Part shown: positions 62,907 to 64,000 of the stretch, one piece after another | Numbering within the stretch: position 1 is the first letter of the stretch | How the letters are laid out: every line of letters begins with the position of its first letter | Source of the DNA: Ricordea florida | Taxonomy: Eukaryota; Cnidaria; Anthozoa; Corallimorpharia; Ricordeidae | Assembly: GCA_949710005.1 (NCBI GenBank) | Contig: OX453274.1 | Location: forward strand, 20,068,712-20,132,711 | DNA: 64,000 nucleotides | Reading direction: 5' to 3' | Notes under the pieces: model-generated | The model's input: the letters and a program-made list of their open reading frames with translations, nothing else | Databases searched by the model: none | What the model was told of the DNA's origin: nothing | Translations under genes and position numbers: made by a program

Positions 62907-63410
62907 AGGTGTACTTAGCCGTTTTTAAGAACGAGCTATTCTAAAACAGTGTAAATTCTCAAAATCAGCCCGTACGGTCGCGTAAGCGTTAGTGTACAAA
63001 AGGTAGTCTACTTGAAAGGGCCATTTCTCGGGTTGTACTTAACCGATTTGAGTGAGCCATAGATGAAAATTTAGCTAAGAAGATGTAGATTGTGTGATGT
63101 AATTTTCAGAGGGGTTTACTTAGCCGTTTTTAAGAACGAGCTATTCTAAAACAGTGTAAATTCTCAAAATCAGCCCGTACGGTCGCGTAAGCGTTAGTGT
63201 ACAAAAGGTAGTCTACTCTAAAGGGCCATTTCTCGGGTTGTACTGAACCGATTTGAGTGAGCCATAGATCAAAATTTAGCTAAGAAGCTGTAGATTGTGT
63301 GATATAATTTTCAGAGGGGTTTACTTAGCCGTTTTTGAGAACGAGCTATTCTAAAACAGTGTAATTTCTCAAAATCTGCCCGTACGGTCGCGTAAGCGTT
63401 AGTGTACAAA
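62900..63410. repeat. Displaced copy of the 59.4-59.9 kb monomers (offset 3,461 bp)
   Basis: 'tttttaagaa' at 62922 and 63127, both with 'gtaaattctc', then 'aagaagctg' at 63282 and 'aaatctgccc' at 63372, match 59461, 59666, 59821 and 59911. The offset is 17 x 205 minus 24, and the shortfall is fully explained by the shortened monomer just upstream. The copies differ at several sites, for example 'tacttaacc' (63037) against 'tactaaacc', and 'actctaaagg' (63216). Confidence 0.87.
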
Positions 63411-63931
63411 AGGTAGTCTACTTGAAAGGGCCATTTCTCGGGTTGTACTGAACCGACTTGAGTGAGCCATAGATCAAAATTTAGCTAAGAAGATGTAGAT
63501 TGTGTGATGTAATTTTCAGAGGGGTTTACTTAGCCGTTTTTGAGAACGAGCTATTCTAAAACAGTGTAATTTCTCAAAATCAGCCCGTACGGTCGCGTAA
63601 GCGTTAGTGTACAAAAGGTAGTCTACTTGAAAGGGCCATTTCTCGGGTTGTACTGAACCGATTTGAGTGAGCCATAGATTAAAATTTAGCTAAGAAGATG
63701 TAGAGTGTGTGATCTTATTTTCAGAGGCGTTTACTTAGCCGTTTTTGAGAACGAGCTATTCTAAAACAGTGTAATTTCTCAAAATCAGCCCGTACGGTCG
63801 CGTAAGCGTTAGTGTACAAAAGGTAGTCTACTTGAAAGGGCCATTTCTCGGGTTGTACTGAACTGATTTGAGTGAGCCATAGATCAAAATTTAGCTAAGA
63901 AGATGTAGATTGTGTGATATAATTTTCAGAG
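63411..63931. repeat. Last complete monomers of the window
   Basis: These are ordinary monomers with private changes 'accgacttgag' (63447), 'gtagagtgtgtgatctta' (63700-63717), 'cagaggcgttt' (63722) and 'aactgattt' (63861). Only satellite is seen. Confidence 0.85.
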
Positions 63932-64000
63932 GGGTTTACTTAGCCGTTTTTGAGAACGAGCTATTCTAAAACAGTGTAATTTCTCAAAATCAGCCCGTAC
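63932..64000. repeat. Partial monomer at the right edge (69 bp)
   Basis: Phases 1-69 of a consensus monomer, cut by the end of the window. The array therefore continues to the right and no array boundary is present on either side. Confidence 0.95.

Larger units (their letters stand above)
1..64000. repeat. Satellite DNA array, 205-bp monomer, about 312 tandem copies
   Basis: Landmarks such as 'gggtttacttagccg' and 'gggttgtactgaaccga' recur every 205 bases through the whole window, always in the same orientation, with no unique DNA or mobile element between copies. Phase arithmetic gives 312 monomers in bases 1-63931 (312 x 205 minus 29) plus a 69-bp remainder. The monomer is about 39.5% GC with nine CpG sites. 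It codes for nothing recognisable, and because 205 is not a multiple of three any reading frame shifts from copy to copy. Large, homogeneous, gene-free arrays like this are typical of eukaryotic heterochromatin, and a period near 200 bp is close to one nucleosome plus linker. A centromeric role is possible but the sequence alone does not show it. I do not recognise the family. Confidence 0.98.

Noticed and set aside
1-64000. CRISPR array
   Set aside because: Repetition is contiguous over the full 205 bp with no unique spacers, and the unit is far longer than CRISPR repeats.
1-64000. Transposon, LINE, SINE or LTR element inserted in the array
   Set aside because: Phase is kept to within a few bases across the whole window and no monomer is interrupted by foreign sequence, so no insertion is present.

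Overview
The whole 64 kb window is one uninterrupted satellite DNA array. A 205-bp monomer repeats head to tail, always in the same orientation, from the first base to the last. Taking the first base of the window as monomer phase 1, I count 312 monomers (1-63931) plus a 69-bp partial copy (63932-64000). The consensus is about 39.5% GC (81 of 205 bases), has G over C on the + strand (49 versus 32), and holds 9 CpG sites. I see no protein-coding gene, RNA gene, transposon, CRISPR array, operon or unique DNA. A tandem array of this size with nested multi-monomer repeats points to a eukaryote and to heterochromatin, for example a (peri)centromeric, knob-like or subtelomeric block. I do not recognise the monomer family and cannot name the organism.

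The information in the window lies in how variant monomers are ordered. From left to right: 1-820 near-consensus monomers; 821-4920 a higher-order block ('A-left') built from four recurring variant monomers; 4921-6360 an unusually diverged stretch; 6361-8490 mixed monomers; 8490-13390 a 9-monomer unit of 1,844 bp in about 2.7 copies; 13270-15310 a 5-monomer unit of 1,024 bp in two copies; 16444-26433 two near-identical 4.66-kb stretches offset by 5,330 bp (26 monomers); 26434-36690 mixed monomers with short dimer, trimer, 6-mer and 7-mer duplications; 36690-40190 4-mer and dimer duplications; 42517-50230 a 22-monomer (4,510-bp) duplication, with a 5-monomer (1,025-bp) duplication between its copies; 51840-55278 a 10-monomer (2,050-bp) duplication; 56166-59340 a second copy of block A ('A-right'), 54,320 bp from the first; 59340-64000 a diverged stretch with a 615-bp trimer, a displaced fragment and the only large deletion in the array.

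Substitutions are frequent, but length change is almost absent. Net drift over the first 62.7 kb is 5 bases, and most single-base indels are copies of the same few events carried along by duplication. This is what repeated unequal exchange in register would produce. Each monomer also carries a 9-bp inverted repeat, a CpG-dense core around an 8-bp palindrome, and two related internal segments, which suggests that the 205-bp unit grew from a shorter ancestral repeat.
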